Shown one piece after another: positions 52,745-61,763 of a stretch of 64,000 nucleotides of DNA. How positions within the stretch are numbered: the first letter of the stretch is position 1; every line of letters starts with the position of its first letter. Both the position numbers and the translations under genes were made by a program. The notes under the pieces were generated by a model. It worked only from the letters and a program-made list of their open reading frames with translations, was not told where the DNA came from and did not search any database. The DNA is from Aquitalea pelogenes (lineage in GTDB: Bacteria > Pseudomonadota > Gammaproteobacteria > Burkholderiales > Chromobacteriaceae): the NCBI RefSeq assembly GCF_001515305.1, contig NZ_LNQV01000009.1, positions 1 through 64,000 on the forward strand, given 5' to 3'.

Positions 52745-54265
52745 ATGACAGCTATCACACCCGTTTTACTCCTTATTCTCGATGGCTTCGGACACCGGCT
52801 GGAAGGTGACGACAATGCCATCCTGCATGCAAACACCCCCACCTGGGACGCCCTGAAACAGCAGTATCCCTACGGCGTGATTGATGCCTCCGAAGGCTTC
52901 GTCGGGCTGCCCAGCGGGCAGTTTGGCAACTCCGAAGTGGGTCACCTGAATATCGGCGCAGGTCGGATTGTCCAACAGGACATCAGCCGCATCGACTGCG
53001 ATATCGAAGAAAACCGCTTCGACCAGAACCCGGTATTGCAGCAGGCCATCCAGCAAGCCAAAGGCTCGGCACTGCATGTCATGGGACTGTTGTCCGATGG
53101 CGGCGTCCACAGCCATGAAAATCACATTTTCGCGCTGATCCGTGCCGCTCAGGCTGCCGGCGTGCCCCATATTTACGTGCATGCCTTCCTGGATGGCCGT
53201 GACACCCCGCCGCGCAGTGCCGAAACCTATCTCAAGCGTCTGGATGAAGTGCTGGCCGGCTGCCCTGCTGCCCGTCTGGTTTCCGTCACCGGCCGCTACT
53301 GGGCCATGGACCGCGACAAGCGCTGGGAGCGCGTGGAGCCGGCTTACCGCCTGCTGGTGGAAGGCGAAGGCCTCTATCATGCGGACAGCGGCCTGCAAGC
53401 GCTGGCTGCGGCCTATGCCCGTGATGAAAACGACGAATTCGTTGCGGCAACCAGCATTGGCGCCCCGGTCAAGATGCAAGATGGTGATGTCGCCATCTTC
53501 ATGAACTTCCGCGCCGACCGTGCGCGCCAGCTCACCACCGCCCTCACCGACCCTGCCTTCAGTGGCTTCAGTGCGCGTCAGCCTAAACTGGGGCAGTTCG
53601 TCACGCTCACGTCCTATGGCGAGGCCTACAGCAACCCGGTAGCCTATGGCCCGCAGAAAATCAGCAATGGTTTTGGGGAATACCTCGCCAGCCTGGGCCT
53701 GAAGCAGCTGCGCATTGCCGAAACCGAAAAGTATCCGCACGTCACCTACTTCTTCAATGGTGGCGAAGAGCAGGTTTACCCCGGCGAGGACCGCATCCTG
53801 GTGCCCTCCCCCAAGGTGGCCACCTACGACCTGCAGCCGGAAATGAATGCCCCGCAAGTCACCGACCATATCGTCGAAGCCATTGCCTCCGGCAAGTACC
53901 AGGCCATCATTTGCAACTATGCAAATGGCGACATGGTGGGCCATACCGGCAAGTTCGATGCTGCGGTCAAGGCAGTGGAAACGCTGGATGCATGTGTCAA
54001 ACGCTGTGTGGAAGCCATGCAGGCCGCTGGTGGCGAAGTATTGATCACGGCGGATCACGGTAATTGCGAGCAGATGTACGATGCCGCACACCATCAGCCG
54101 CATACCCAGCACACCCTGGACAAGGTGCCCTTCCTGTATGTCGGTCGCAAGGCGCACATCAAGGAAGGCGGCGCGCTGCGCGACATCGCACCGTCGCTGC
54201 TGGCCATGATGGGCTTGCCGCAGCCTGCAGAAATGACTGGCCGCTCGCTGATCGACTTCGAGTAA
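52745..54265 (+). CDS. gpmI: 2,3-bisphosphoglycerate-independent phosphoglycerate mutase
   Basis: A 506-residue Mn2+-dependent enzyme interconverting 3- and 2-phosphoglycerate. The N-terminal metal site is LLILDGFGHR; the phospho-serine is in FGNSEVGHLNIGAGR; FMNFRADRARQLT, GDMVGHTGKFDAAVKAVE and LITADHGNCEQM are conserved. ATG 52745 is used; an in-frame GTG nine bases earlier is possible. Followed by envC and ctpA. Confidence 0.96.
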   Translation: MTAITPVLLLILDGFGHRLEGDDNAILHANTPTWDALKQQYPYGVIDASEGFVGLPSGQFGNSEVGHLNIGAGRIVQQDISRIDCDIEENRFDQNPVLQQAIQQAKGSALHVMGLLSDGGVHSHENHIFALIRAAQAAGVPHIYVHAFLDGRDTPPRSAETYLKRLDEVLAGCPAARLVSVTGRYWAMDRDKRWERVEPAYRLLVEGEGLYHADSGLQALAAAYARDENDEFVAATSIGAPVKMQDGDVAIFMNFRADRARQLTTALTDPAFSGFSARQPKLGQFVTLTSYGEAYSNPVAYGPQKISNGFGEYLASLGLKQLRIAETEKYPHVTYFFNGGEEQVYPGEDRILVPSPKVATYDLQPEMNAPQVTDHIVEAIASGKYQAIICNYANGDMVGHTGKFDAAVKAVETLDACVKRCVEAMQAAGGEVLITADHGNCEQMYDAAHHQPHTQHTLDKVPFLYVGRKAHIKEGGALRDIAPSLLAMMGLPQPAEMTGRSLIDFE

Positions 54266-54273
54266 GACCCCAC

Positions 54274-54296
54274 GCCGGCCTGCCAAGCAGGCCGGC
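54274..54296 (+). terminator. Hairpin after gpmI, no T run
   Basis: GCCGGCCTGC-CAA-GCAGGCCGGC is a perfect 10-bp stem nine bases after the gpmI stop. Lacking a T run, it may protect the mRNA end or attenuate read-through into envC rather than terminate strongly. Confidence 0.5.
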
Positions 54297-54366
54297 AATG
54301 CGGCTGCCTTGTCTGCGCCGCCCTGTTATCATGCTGGCAACAGGTGTAATCCGAAGCGAAAATGGA

Positions 54367-55695
54367 ATGAAACCGATATTGCTGCTAGCCCTGCTGGCTG
54401 GCGCGGCCCAGGCCGCCCCCTCCTCTGCCTCTCTCCCCCTATCCACTGCGCCACAACAACAGAACCTGCAATCGGTCCGCAAGGAAATCGATAACCTGAA
54501 AAAAGACCTGGCGCAGAAGCAGGCTGTGCAGCAGGAAGCCAAGTCCGCCATCCAGGAGTCGGAACAGGCCATCGCCCAAACCAATCAGGTGATTGCCAAG
54601 CTGGAAAACAAGCAGAACAACTCGGCACAGCAACTGGCCGACTTGCGTCTGCAAGTCCAGACCACCGCCCACAAACTGGCAGAAACCCGCCAGCGCGTGG
54701 CGCAAATGCTGGCAAGACAGTACAAGAGCGGCGATCACGACGCCATGAAGCTGATGCTCAATGCCGACGACCCGAACCAGACCTCGCGCGACATGGTGTA
54801 TTACCAGCACATTGCCAAGGCGCAGCAACAAATGGTGACGCAGCTGATCAGCCACCAGCATGAGCTGGAAGCGCTAACCTATCAGCTGGAACAGGAGTTG
54901 GCGCGGCTGGATGCGCTGTCCAACCACAAAAGCCGGGAAAAGAACGCCCTGCTCAACAGCAAGAGCAACAAGCTGGCCCAGCTGAACAAGATCTCCGGTG
55001 AAATCCAGGCCGGACAAAGCAGGCTGGGCAAGCTGCAGGAAGACGAAAAACGGCTGACCAACCTGATTGCCCAGATCAACCAGGAAATCGAACGTCGCCG
55101 TCAGGAAGCCATCCGCAAGGCGGCCGAAGAACGCAAGGCCCGTCAGGCTGCCGCGCTGGCAGCGAAGAAGGAAAACGAGCGCCGTCGCAAACTGGCCGAA
55201 AACGCCCGCAAACAAGGCAAGCCGGTGCCGGAAGTGGCCAGGAAGTCGGTGCCGGTACCGGTTGAAAAACCGGTGGCGGAAGTGGCCGACGGCAGTGCAT
55301 CCGGCAAAGCCTTTGCCAGCCTGCAGGGCCGCATGAAGATGCCGGTGTCCGGCCAACTGGCAGGCCGCTTTGGCAGCGCACGCAGTGAAGGCACATCGTG
55401 GAAAGGCGTGTTCATCAAGACGGCACCGGGCCAGCCGGTTCATGCAGTCGCCGATGGCAACGTAGTGTATGCTGATGCGCTACGCGGATTCGGTAACGCC
55501 GTGATTGTGGATCACGGTGGCAATTACCTGACGGTGTACACCGGCCTCTCTGCCATCGGCAAGAGTGTGGGCAGCACGGTCAAGGCCGGCGAAACACTCG
55601 GCAACACTGGCGCACTGGACAGCGGCGAATCCGGCCTGTACTTTGAAATCCGGCATATGGGACAACCTCTCAACCCGCAAACCTGGGTACGTTAA
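54367..55695 (+). CDS. envC: EnvC-like murein hydrolase activator
   Basis: A 442-residue periplasmic protein: signal peptide (MKPILLLALLAGAAQAAP), a long coiled coil (about 35-250), a basic Lys/Arg/Ala-rich segment, and a C-terminal LytM/M23 domain (about 330-442). The LytM active-site His/Asp residues are largely replaced (KGVFIKTAPG; LYFEIRHMG), as in EnvC, which activates amidases instead of cutting peptidoglycan itself. The start at 54367 gives the signal peptide. gpmI-envC-ctpA is a common order. Confidence 0.9.
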   Translation: MKPILLLALLAGAAQAAPSSASLPLSTAPQQQNLQSVRKEIDNLKKDLAQKQAVQQEAKSAIQESEQAIAQTNQVIAKLENKQNNSAQQLADLRLQVQTTAHKLAETRQRVAQMLARQYKSGDHDAMKLMLNADDPNQTSRDMVYYQHIAKAQQQMVTQLISHQHELEALTYQLEQELARLDALSNHKSREKNALLNSKSNKLAQLNKISGEIQAGQSRLGKLQEDEKRLTNLIAQINQEIERRRQEAIRKAAEERKARQAAALAAKKENERRRKLAENARKQGKPVPEVARKSVPVPVEKPVAEVADGSASGKAFASLQGRMKMPVSGQLAGRFGSARSEGTSWKGVFIKTAPGQPVHAVADGNVVYADALRGFGNAVIVDHGGNYLTVYTGLSAIGKSVGSTVKAGETLGNTGALDSGESGLYFEIRHMGQPLNPQTWVR

Positions 55696-55725
55696 GCCCC
55701 GCGGTATCGGAGACCAACACACAAT

Positions 55726-57153
55726 ATGACTAGTCATCGCATGAAAAAAATTGCCTGGCTTGCCGCCGGCGCACTGGCAGGCGGCGCCCTCACCCTCAGC
55801 GTGCAGGCTTTTGCCGGCAAGGAGCCCACCACGCTCCCACTGAATGAATTGCGTACCTTTGCCGAAGTGTTTGGCCGTATCAAGCAGGATTATGTCGACC
55901 CGGTCGATGACAAGAAGCTGATTACCGAAGCCATCAAGGGCATGCTAAGCGGGCTGGACCCCCACTCCGACTACATGGATGCGGAAGCCTTCAAGGAACT
56001 GCGCGAAGGTACCCAGGGTGAATTTGGCGGCCTGGGCATCGAGATCGGTGCCGAAGACGGCCTGGTGAAGGTGGTGTCGCCAATCGAAGATACCCCGGCA
56101 CAGAAGGCCGGCATCAAGAGCGGTGACCTCATCATCAAGATTGACGACACACCGGTACGCGGCCTGTCGCTGAACGACGCGGTCAAGCGCATGCGCGGCA
56201 AGCCGGGCAGCAAGGTCACGCTCACCATTGCCCGCAAGAACGAAACCAAGCCGCTGGTATTTGCCATCACCCGCGCCATCATCAAGACCAAGAGCGTGAA
56301 GTCCAAATTGCTGGAACCGGGTTATGGCTATGTGCGCATCACCCAGTTCCAGGAGCACACCACGGAAAACCTGGCCGAAGCCATTGCCAGCATGACCAAG
56401 CAGAACAAGCAGCCGCTCAAGGGCCTGGTGCTGGACCTGCGTGACGACCCGGGTGGCTTGCTGACCAGCGCCGTCGGGGTATCCGCCGCCTTCCTGCCCA
56501 AGGATGCGCTGGTGGTGTATACCGAAGGCCGTACTGCTGACGCCAAGATGAAACTGACGGCTTCCGCACAGAACTATGGCCGCCCCGGCATGCCGGACCC
56601 GCTATCGGTACTGCCGCAGGAAACCCACAAGGTGCCACTGGTGGTATTGGTGAATGGTGGCTCGGCCTCGGCGTCCGAAATCGTTGCCGGTGCCCTGCAA
56701 GACCACAAGCGTGCTGTACTGGTGGGTACCCAGACCTTTGGCAAGGGCTCGGTGCAGTCCATCCTGCCGCTGGGCAGCGCCGGTGGCATCAAGCTGACCA
56801 CCGCCCGCTACTTTACCCCTAGCGGCCGCTCCATCCAGGCCAAGGGCATTGTGCCGGATGTGGTGGTGGAAGACGCAACCGTCACCGCGGCAGACCAGGC
56901 TCTACGCGTACGCGAGGCTGATCTGGAAAACCATCTGGCCAATCCGAATGGCGAAGAAACCCCGTCCAAATCGGCCAAGCCAGCCAAGCCGGTGACTCCT
57001 CCTGTGATCAAACAGGAAACGCCCAAGCCGCAGGATGACAAGAACGCCAGCCCGGACAATCCGCGCGAGCCAAACCCACAAAAGGACTACCAGCTGTCCC
57101 AGGGCCTGAACATCCTGAAAGTGCAGCAAATCCTGATCAAACAAGGCAATTGA
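55726..57153 (+). CDS. ctpA: C-terminal processing peptidase (S41)
   Basis: A 475-residue exported serine protease: signal/anchor (MKKIAWLAAGALAGGALTL), a PDZ domain (about 95-180; GGLGIEIGAEDGLVKVVSPIEDTPAQKAGIKSGDLI) and the S41 catalytic core with Ser in NGGSASASEIVAGAL and Lys in GTQTFGKGSVQ. A Pro/Lys-rich tail follows. It degrades periplasmic proteins, and partners such as EnvC-type LytM factors are known targets of related enzymes. ATG 55741 is an alternative start. Confidence 0.94.
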   Translation: MTSHRMKKIAWLAAGALAGGALTLSVQAFAGKEPTTLPLNELRTFAEVFGRIKQDYVDPVDDKKLITEAIKGMLSGLDPHSDYMDAEAFKELREGTQGEFGGLGIEIGAEDGLVKVVSPIEDTPAQKAGIKSGDLIIKIDDTPVRGLSLNDAVKRMRGKPGSKVTLTIARKNETKPLVFAITRAIIKTKSVKSKLLEPGYGYVRITQFQEHTTENLAEAIASMTKQNKQPLKGLVLDLRDDPGGLLTSAVGVSAAFLPKDALVVYTEGRTADAKMKLTASAQNYGRPGMPDPLSVLPQETHKVPLVVLVNGGSASASEIVAGALQDHKRAVLVGTQTFGKGSVQSILPLGSAGGIKLTTARYFTPSGRSIQAKGIVPDVVVEDATVTAADQALRVREADLENHLANPNGEETPSKSAKPAKPVTPPVIKQETPKPQDDKNASPDNPREPNPQKDYQLSQGLNILKVQQILIKQGN

Positions 57154-57164
57154 GCCTTGTTGCG

Positions 57165-57199
57165 ACAGCCACCCCGTCAGCCGATGGGGTGGCTGTTTT
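57165..57199 (+). terminator. Terminator after ctpA
   Basis: ACAGCCACCCC (57165-57175), a 10-base loop, GGGGTGGCTGT (57186-57196), then TTT. Confidence 0.85.
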
Positions 57200-57306
57200 C
57201 ATTTGCAGCTACCGCGCGGCAAGCGGCAAAAGCCCTGCCCATCCCCTTGTATTCCTGCTAGGCTTGTCGCTTCTGACGTATTTATCTGGCGGGAGCCAAT
57301 CCAACA

Positions 57307-58614
57307 ATGCTGAACCGGGAATTTGTCCTCTCCTTCCGTGAAGCCGCCCCCTACATCAATACCTTCCGCGGGAAAACCTTCGTACTGGCAGTCAGTGGCG
57401 AAGCCGTGATGGAAGGCGGTTTTCACAATCTGTCACAGGATATCAACCTGTTGGTGAGCCTGGGCGTGCGCGTGGTGCTGGTACATGGCATCCGCCCCCA
57501 GATCGAAGCCTTGCTCAAACGCTTCGGCCTGAACCGGCTGTTTCACCGCGACCGACGAGTGACCGATGCCAGCACCATGGAAATCGTCAAGCAAGCCAGT
57601 GGGGCAACCCGCTACGGCATTGAGGCTCAGCTGTCGATGGGCATGCCAAACTCGCCCATGTTCGGTGCCCATCTGCGCGTGGCCGGCGGCAATTTCATCA
57701 CTGCCCAGCCGCTGGGTGTGCTGGATGGTGTGGACATGCAGTTCACCGGCCAGGTAAGGCGCATCGACGTGGACGGCATCAATACCCGGCTATCCGCCGG
57801 TGAACTGGTGTTGCTCTCGCCGGTAGGCTATTCGGTGACCGGCGAAGCCTTCAACCTCACCATGGAAGAAATGGCCGCCCAGCTGGCGTCAGCCCTCAAA
57901 GCCGAAAAGCTGATCTTCGTGATTGAAGGGCGTGGTGTCACCAATGAGCTGGGCCAGCATGTCAGCTCGCTCACCGCGCAGCAGGCAGAAGACCTGTTGC
58001 AGGCAGGCCATCTGCAACGTGACGTCACCGCCTACCTGCCCTATGCCATCAAGGCCACCCGCGATGGCATCCCGCGTGCCCATCTGGTCAGCCATCACGA
58101 AGATGGTTCGCTACTGGCCGAACTGTTCACCAATGGCGGCACCGGCACCATGATTGCCCGCGACAGTCTGGTGAAGGTGCGCAATGCCAGTGTGGACGAC
58201 ATCGGCCCCATCCTGAACCTGATCCGCCCGCTGGAAGAACAGGGCATCCTGGTCAAGCGCAGCCGCGAGCATCTGGAAATGGAAATTTCCCAATACTCGG
58301 TGCTGGAACATGACGGCAAAATCTACGGTTGCGTGGCCATGCATGTGTTTCCCGAAGCCGGCATGGCCGAACTGGCCTGCCTGGCTGTGGCACCGGAACG
58401 GCGTGAAGGCCGCTTTGGCGAAACCCTGCTCAAACACGTGGAATACCAGGCACGTACCCGCGGCCTGAAAGCCCTGTTCGTGCTGACCACCCAGACAGCC
58501 CACTGGTTTGTTGAGCGCGGTTTTGCCGAAGCCGGCCGTGGCCAGCTGCCACTGGCGCGTCAGGCCTTTTACAACAACCAGCGCCGTTCCAAGATCTTCG
58601 TCAAGGAATTGTAA
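57307..58614 (+). CDS. argA: N-acetylglutamate synthase
   Basis: A 435-residue enzyme for the first step of arginine synthesis. An N-terminal amino-acid-kinase-like domain (VLAVSGEAVMEGGFHNLSQDINLLVSLGVRVVLVHGIRPQI) that binds arginine as feedback inhibitor is followed by a C-terminal GNAT acetyltransferase (about 290-435; LACLAVAPERREGRFGETLLKHVE). Standard classical ArgA length. Own transcription unit after the ctpA terminator. Confidence 0.95.
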   Translation: MLNREFVLSFREAAPYINTFRGKTFVLAVSGEAVMEGGFHNLSQDINLLVSLGVRVVLVHGIRPQIEALLKRFGLNRLFHRDRRVTDASTMEIVKQASGATRYGIEAQLSMGMPNSPMFGAHLRVAGGNFITAQPLGVLDGVDMQFTGQVRRIDVDGINTRLSAGELVLLSPVGYSVTGEAFNLTMEEMAAQLASALKAEKLIFVIEGRGVTNELGQHVSSLTAQQAEDLLQAGHLQRDVTAYLPYAIKATRDGIPRAHLVSHHEDGSLLAELFTNGGTGTMIARDSLVKVRNASVDDIGPILNLIRPLEEQGILVKRSREHLEMEISQYSVLEHDGKIYGCVAMHVFPEAGMAELACLAVAPERREGRFGETLLKHVEYQARTRGLKALFVLTTQTAHWFVERGFAEAGRGQLPLARQAFYNNQRRSKIFVKEL

Positions 58615-58651
58615 GCCGGCATACCACCCCGGCGGCGGCATGGTTGGAAGG

Positions 58652-58669
58652 GTGTCATGGTTGTGACAC
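58652..58669. promoter_or_regulatory. Inverted repeat upstream of yggX
   Basis: GTGTCA-N6-TGACAC, a perfect repeat 42 bases before the yggX start. It fits a dimeric regulator site; no regulator can be named. Confidence 0.4.
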
Positions 58670-58710
58670 AATAATGCAGTATATTCAGTTCAATTTTGCA
58701 AGGATTAGCA

Positions 58711-58983
58711 ATGGCCAGAAACGTCAATTGCATCAAGCTGGGCCGCGAGGCTGAAGGTCTGGACTTTCCGCCCCTGCCGGGCGAGCTTGGCAAGCGTGTG
58801 TATGAAAATGTCTCCAAGGAAGCCTGGCAAGGCTGGCTGCGTTATCAGACCATGCTGATCAACGAAAACCGTCTGAGCCTGGCGGATGCGCGTGCGCGCC
58901 AGTATCTGGCTGCACAGCTGGATGCCTACTTCTTCGGTCAGGGTGCCGATGCACCGGCTGGCTACACGCCACCGCAGCAGTAA
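58711..58983 (+). CDS. yggX: YggX, Fe(2+)-trafficking protein
   Basis: A 90-residue protein ([55 protein letters not shown]), nearly standard for the family, which protects Fe-S clusters and iron traffic during oxidative stress. AAGGA six bases upstream fixes the start. Short single-gene unit ended by a terminator. Confidence 0.95.
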   Translation: MARNVNCIKLGREAEGLDFPPLPGELGKRVYENVSKEAWQGWLRYQTMLINENRLSLADARARQYLAAQLDAYFFGQGADAPAGYTPPQQ

Positions 58984-58990
58984 TTGTTTC

Positions 58991-59016
58991 AAGCCCTCCT
59001 GCGCGAGGGCTTTTTT
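58991..59016 (+). terminator. Terminator after yggX
   Basis: GCCCTC (58993-58998), loop, GAGGGC (59005-59010), then TTTTTT. Confidence 0.85.
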
Positions 59017-59051
59017 GTCTCCACACCTCATCACCATTGGCGCGAAACCGT

Positions 59052-61109
59052 ATGTCACAAAGCCACGAGTTGCTGCTTAACCGTGAACTGGGCCTGATCG
59101 AATTCAACCGCAGGGTATTGGCCCAAGCAGAAGACCCAAGCCTGCCGCTGCTCGAACGCCTGAAATACCTGTGCATCGTCTCCTCCAATCTGGACGAATT
59201 CTTTGAAGTGCGCATGGCCTGGCTGAAGGAAACCGCCCAGCTCACCCCGGGGCGCATTCTGGCAGACGGCTCGACACCGGCGCAGATCATGGCGCGGATT
59301 TCGTCCGCCTCGCACGAACTGGTGCGCCAGCAATATGCGGTGATGAGTGATGTCCTGTTCCCGGCGCTGCGTGAAGAAGACATCATCTTCCTGCGCCGTA
59401 ACGAATGGACCGAACAGCAACAAGAATGGGTGCACGACTTCTTCAGCAACGAGCTGATGCCCATTCTCACCCCGATCGGGCTGGACCCGTCCCACCCCTT
59501 CCCCAAGGTGCTGAACAAGTCGCTCAACTTCGCTGTGGAACTGGAAGGCCGCGATGCCTTTGGCCGCCAGTCCGACATCGCCATCGTGCAGGCACCGCGC
59601 ATTCTGCCGCGCGTGATCAAGGTGCCGCCGGAAGTGTGCAGCGGCCACCCGCATACCTTTGTCTTCCTGTCCTCCATCCTGCACTCGCATGTACACGAGC
59701 TGTTCCTGGGCATGACGGTCAAGGGCTGCTACCAGTTCCGCGTCACCCGTGACAGCGAACTGACCGTGGAAGATGAAGACCTGAAAAACCTGCGCACCGC
59801 CTTGCAAGGCGAATTGAGTCAGCGCCAGTTTGGTGATGCGGTACGGCTGGAAATTGCCGACACCTGCCCACCGCACATGGAAGAGTTCCTGCTGACCCAG
59901 TTCAACCTGAAGAAGCCGGACGTATACCGCGTCAACGGCCCGGTGAACCTGGTACGCCTGATGCAGGTGCCGGACCTGGTTGACCGGCCGGACCTGAAAT
60001 TCCCGCCTTTCGTACCCTCGCTGCCAGACCAGCTGAGCAAGAAAGTGCCGCTGTTCGACGCCATCCGCAAGGGTGACATCCTGCTGCACCACCCCTTCCA
60101 GAGCTTCCAGCCTGTCATTGACATGCTGAACCTGGCCGCGACCGACCCGCAGGTGGTCGCCATCAAGATGACGGTATACCGCACCGGTACCGACTCGGTG
60201 TTGATGGAATCGCTGATTGCTGCCGCCCGCGCCGGCAAGCAGGTGACAGTGGTGCTGGAACTGATGGCGCGCTTTGACGAAGAAGCCAACATCAGCTGGG
60301 CCAGCCATCTGGAAGATGCAGGTGCCCACGTGGTGTATGGCGTGTTCGGTTATAAGGTGCATGCCAAGATGCTGATGGTGATCCGTCGCGAGGACAAGCG
60401 CCTGCGCCGCTACGTGCACCTGGGCACCGGCAACTATCACCCGCGCACCGCCCGTTTCTATACCGACCTTGGCCTGCTCACCTGCAACGAAGAAATCGCC
60501 AGCGATGTGAATGACATCTTCGTGCAGCTCACCGGTCTGGGCCGCGCCAGCCAGCTCAAGCAGCTGCACCAAAGCCCGTTCACCCTGCACAGCCTGCTGA
60601 TCGACTCCATCGAGCGGGAGATCGAGCACGCCCAGCAAGGCCGTCCGGCACAGATCATCGCCAAGATGAACGCACTGCTGGAACCGCAGGTCATCCACGC
60701 GCTGTACCGCGCCAGCCAGGCCGGGGTGAAGATCCAGCTCATCGTGCGTGGCGTCTGCGCGCTGCGCCCCGGTGTGCCGGGGCTGTCGGACAACATCACC
60801 GTGCGTTCGGTGGTGGGGCGCTTCCTGGAACATCCGCGCGTCTACTACTTCTACAACGACAAGCAGGAAAACCTGTACATCGCCAGTGCCGACTGGATGG
60901 GTCGCAACCTGTTCCGCCGTATCGAAACCTGCGTGCCGATTCTGGACCCCAAGGTCAAACGCCGGGTGATCAAGGAAGCACTGCGCCTGTATCTGGAAGA
61001 CAACGTCAACGCCTGGGACATGCAGGCAGACGGCAGCTACAAACGTCGCCCCAGCCGCGGCAAGGAACGCTGCGCCCAGAACCTGCTGCTGGAAGAATAC
61101 GCGCGCTGA
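59052..61109 (+). CDS. ppk: Polyphosphate kinase 1
   Basis: A 685-residue enzyme making polyphosphate from ATP. It begins LLNRELGLIEFNRRVLAQAEDPSLPLLERLKYL, and the two phospholipase-D-like catalytic domains include KVHAKMLMV with the likely phospho-His and VHLGTGNYHPRTARFYTD. The C-terminus (ETCVPILDPKVKRRV) is complete. An earlier in-frame start exists at 59037, but MSQSHELLLNRE fits the family. A strong terminator follows. Confidence 0.96.
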   Translation: MSQSHELLLNRELGLIEFNRRVLAQAEDPSLPLLERLKYLCIVSSNLDEFFEVRMAWLKETAQLTPGRILADGSTPAQIMARISSASHELVRQQYAVMSDVLFPALREEDIIFLRRNEWTEQQQEWVHDFFSNELMPILTPIGLDPSHPFPKVLNKSLNFAVELEGRDAFGRQSDIAIVQAPRILPRVIKVPPEVCSGHPHTFVFLSSILHSHVHELFLGMTVKGCYQFRVTRDSELTVEDEDLKNLRTALQGELSQRQFGDAVRLEIADTCPPHMEEFLLTQFNLKKPDVYRVNGPVNLVRLMQVPDLVDRPDLKFPPFVPSLPDQLSKKVPLFDAIRKGDILLHHPFQSFQPVIDMLNLAATDPQVVAIKMTVYRTGTDSVLMESLIAAARAGKQVTVVLELMARFDEEANISWASHLEDAGAHVVYGVFGYKVHAKMLMVIRREDKRLRRYVHLGTGNYHPRTARFYTDLGLLTCNEEIASDVNDIFVQLTGLGRASQLKQLHQSPFTLHSLLIDSIEREIEHAQQGRPAQIIAKMNALLEPQVIHALYRASQAGVKIQLIVRGVCALRPGVPGLSDNITVRSVVGRFLEHPRVYYFYNDKQENLYIASADWMGRNLFRRIETCVPILDPKVKRRVIKEALRLYLEDNVNAWDMQADGSYKRRPSRGKERCAQNLLLEEYAR

Positions 61110-61134
61110 CAGGTATTTCTTGTCTGCATGCCCG

Positions 61135-61172
61135 CGGCCGGTCGGTGGAACTTCCACCCACTGGCCGTTTTC
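61135..61172 (+). terminator. Terminator after ppk
   Basis: CGGCC, then a GGTGGAA-C-TTCCACC core, then GGCCG with small mismatches between the tiers; TTTT follows. Confidence 0.8.
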
Positions 61173-61196
61173 TTATGGCAGCCACCTTATCAAGGA

Positions 61197-61681
61197 ATGT
61201 CTGTGGAAATCCTGTTTACCCTGCTTGCTGCCCTGCTAATCGTACTGGGCATGGCCGGCACCCTGTTTCCCGCCCTGCCCGGCCTGCCGCTGATGCTGGG
61301 TGGCTTTCTGCTGCTGGCCTGGGCCGATCACTTCGCCCATCTGGGCACAGCGCCCTGCTCATCATGGCACTGCTGACTGTATTGGGCTTGCTGATCGACT
61401 TTGTCGCCGGCTTGCTTGGGGCCAAACTGACTGGTGCCAGCAAGCAGGCATTGTGGGGAGCTTTTATCGGCAGCATTGTCGGCCTGCCGCTGGGACTGAT
61501 CGGTGTCATTCTGGGGCCGCTGCTGGGAGCGGCCATCGGCGAGCTGCTGGCCCGGCGTGATGCCTGGCAGGCCGGGCGTGTGGGCCTGGGCACACTGGCC
61601 GGTTTCCTGATCGGCACAATAGCCAAGATTGGCTGTGCCTTTGCCATGCTGGCCACTGCCCTGTTTGCCTGGTTCTGGTAA
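61197..61681 (+). pseudogene. DUF456 membrane protein, one base missing
   Basis: From ATG 61197 (AAGGA just upstream) the frame gives MSVEILFTLLAALLIVLGMAGTLFPALPGLPLMLGG...HFAHLG. The correct frame then shifts near 61343-61346 and continues ALLIMALLTVLGLLIDFVAGLLGAKLTGASKQALWG...ALFAWFW to 61681. The span of 485 bases needs one base (probably a G in the GGG run) to make an intact 161-residue DUF456 protein with two Gly-rich helical repeats. Function unknown. A read error is plausible. Confidence 0.85.
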
Positions 61682-61719
61682 GGACAAACACGGGCAGCAC
61701 AGCGCAGCCGGCCCGCTTT

Positions 61720-61728
61720 TGGTAGAAT
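61720..61728 (+). promoter_or_regulatory. Extended -10 promoter of ettA within a small inverted repeat
   Basis: TGGTAGAAT matches TGn-TAGAAT, 36 bases before the ettA ATG, and overlaps GGTAG-AAT-CTACC (61721-61733). Confidence 0.45.
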
Positions 61729-61763
61729 CTACCGCTTAACGATTATCTTCAGCAGGGTCCCTC

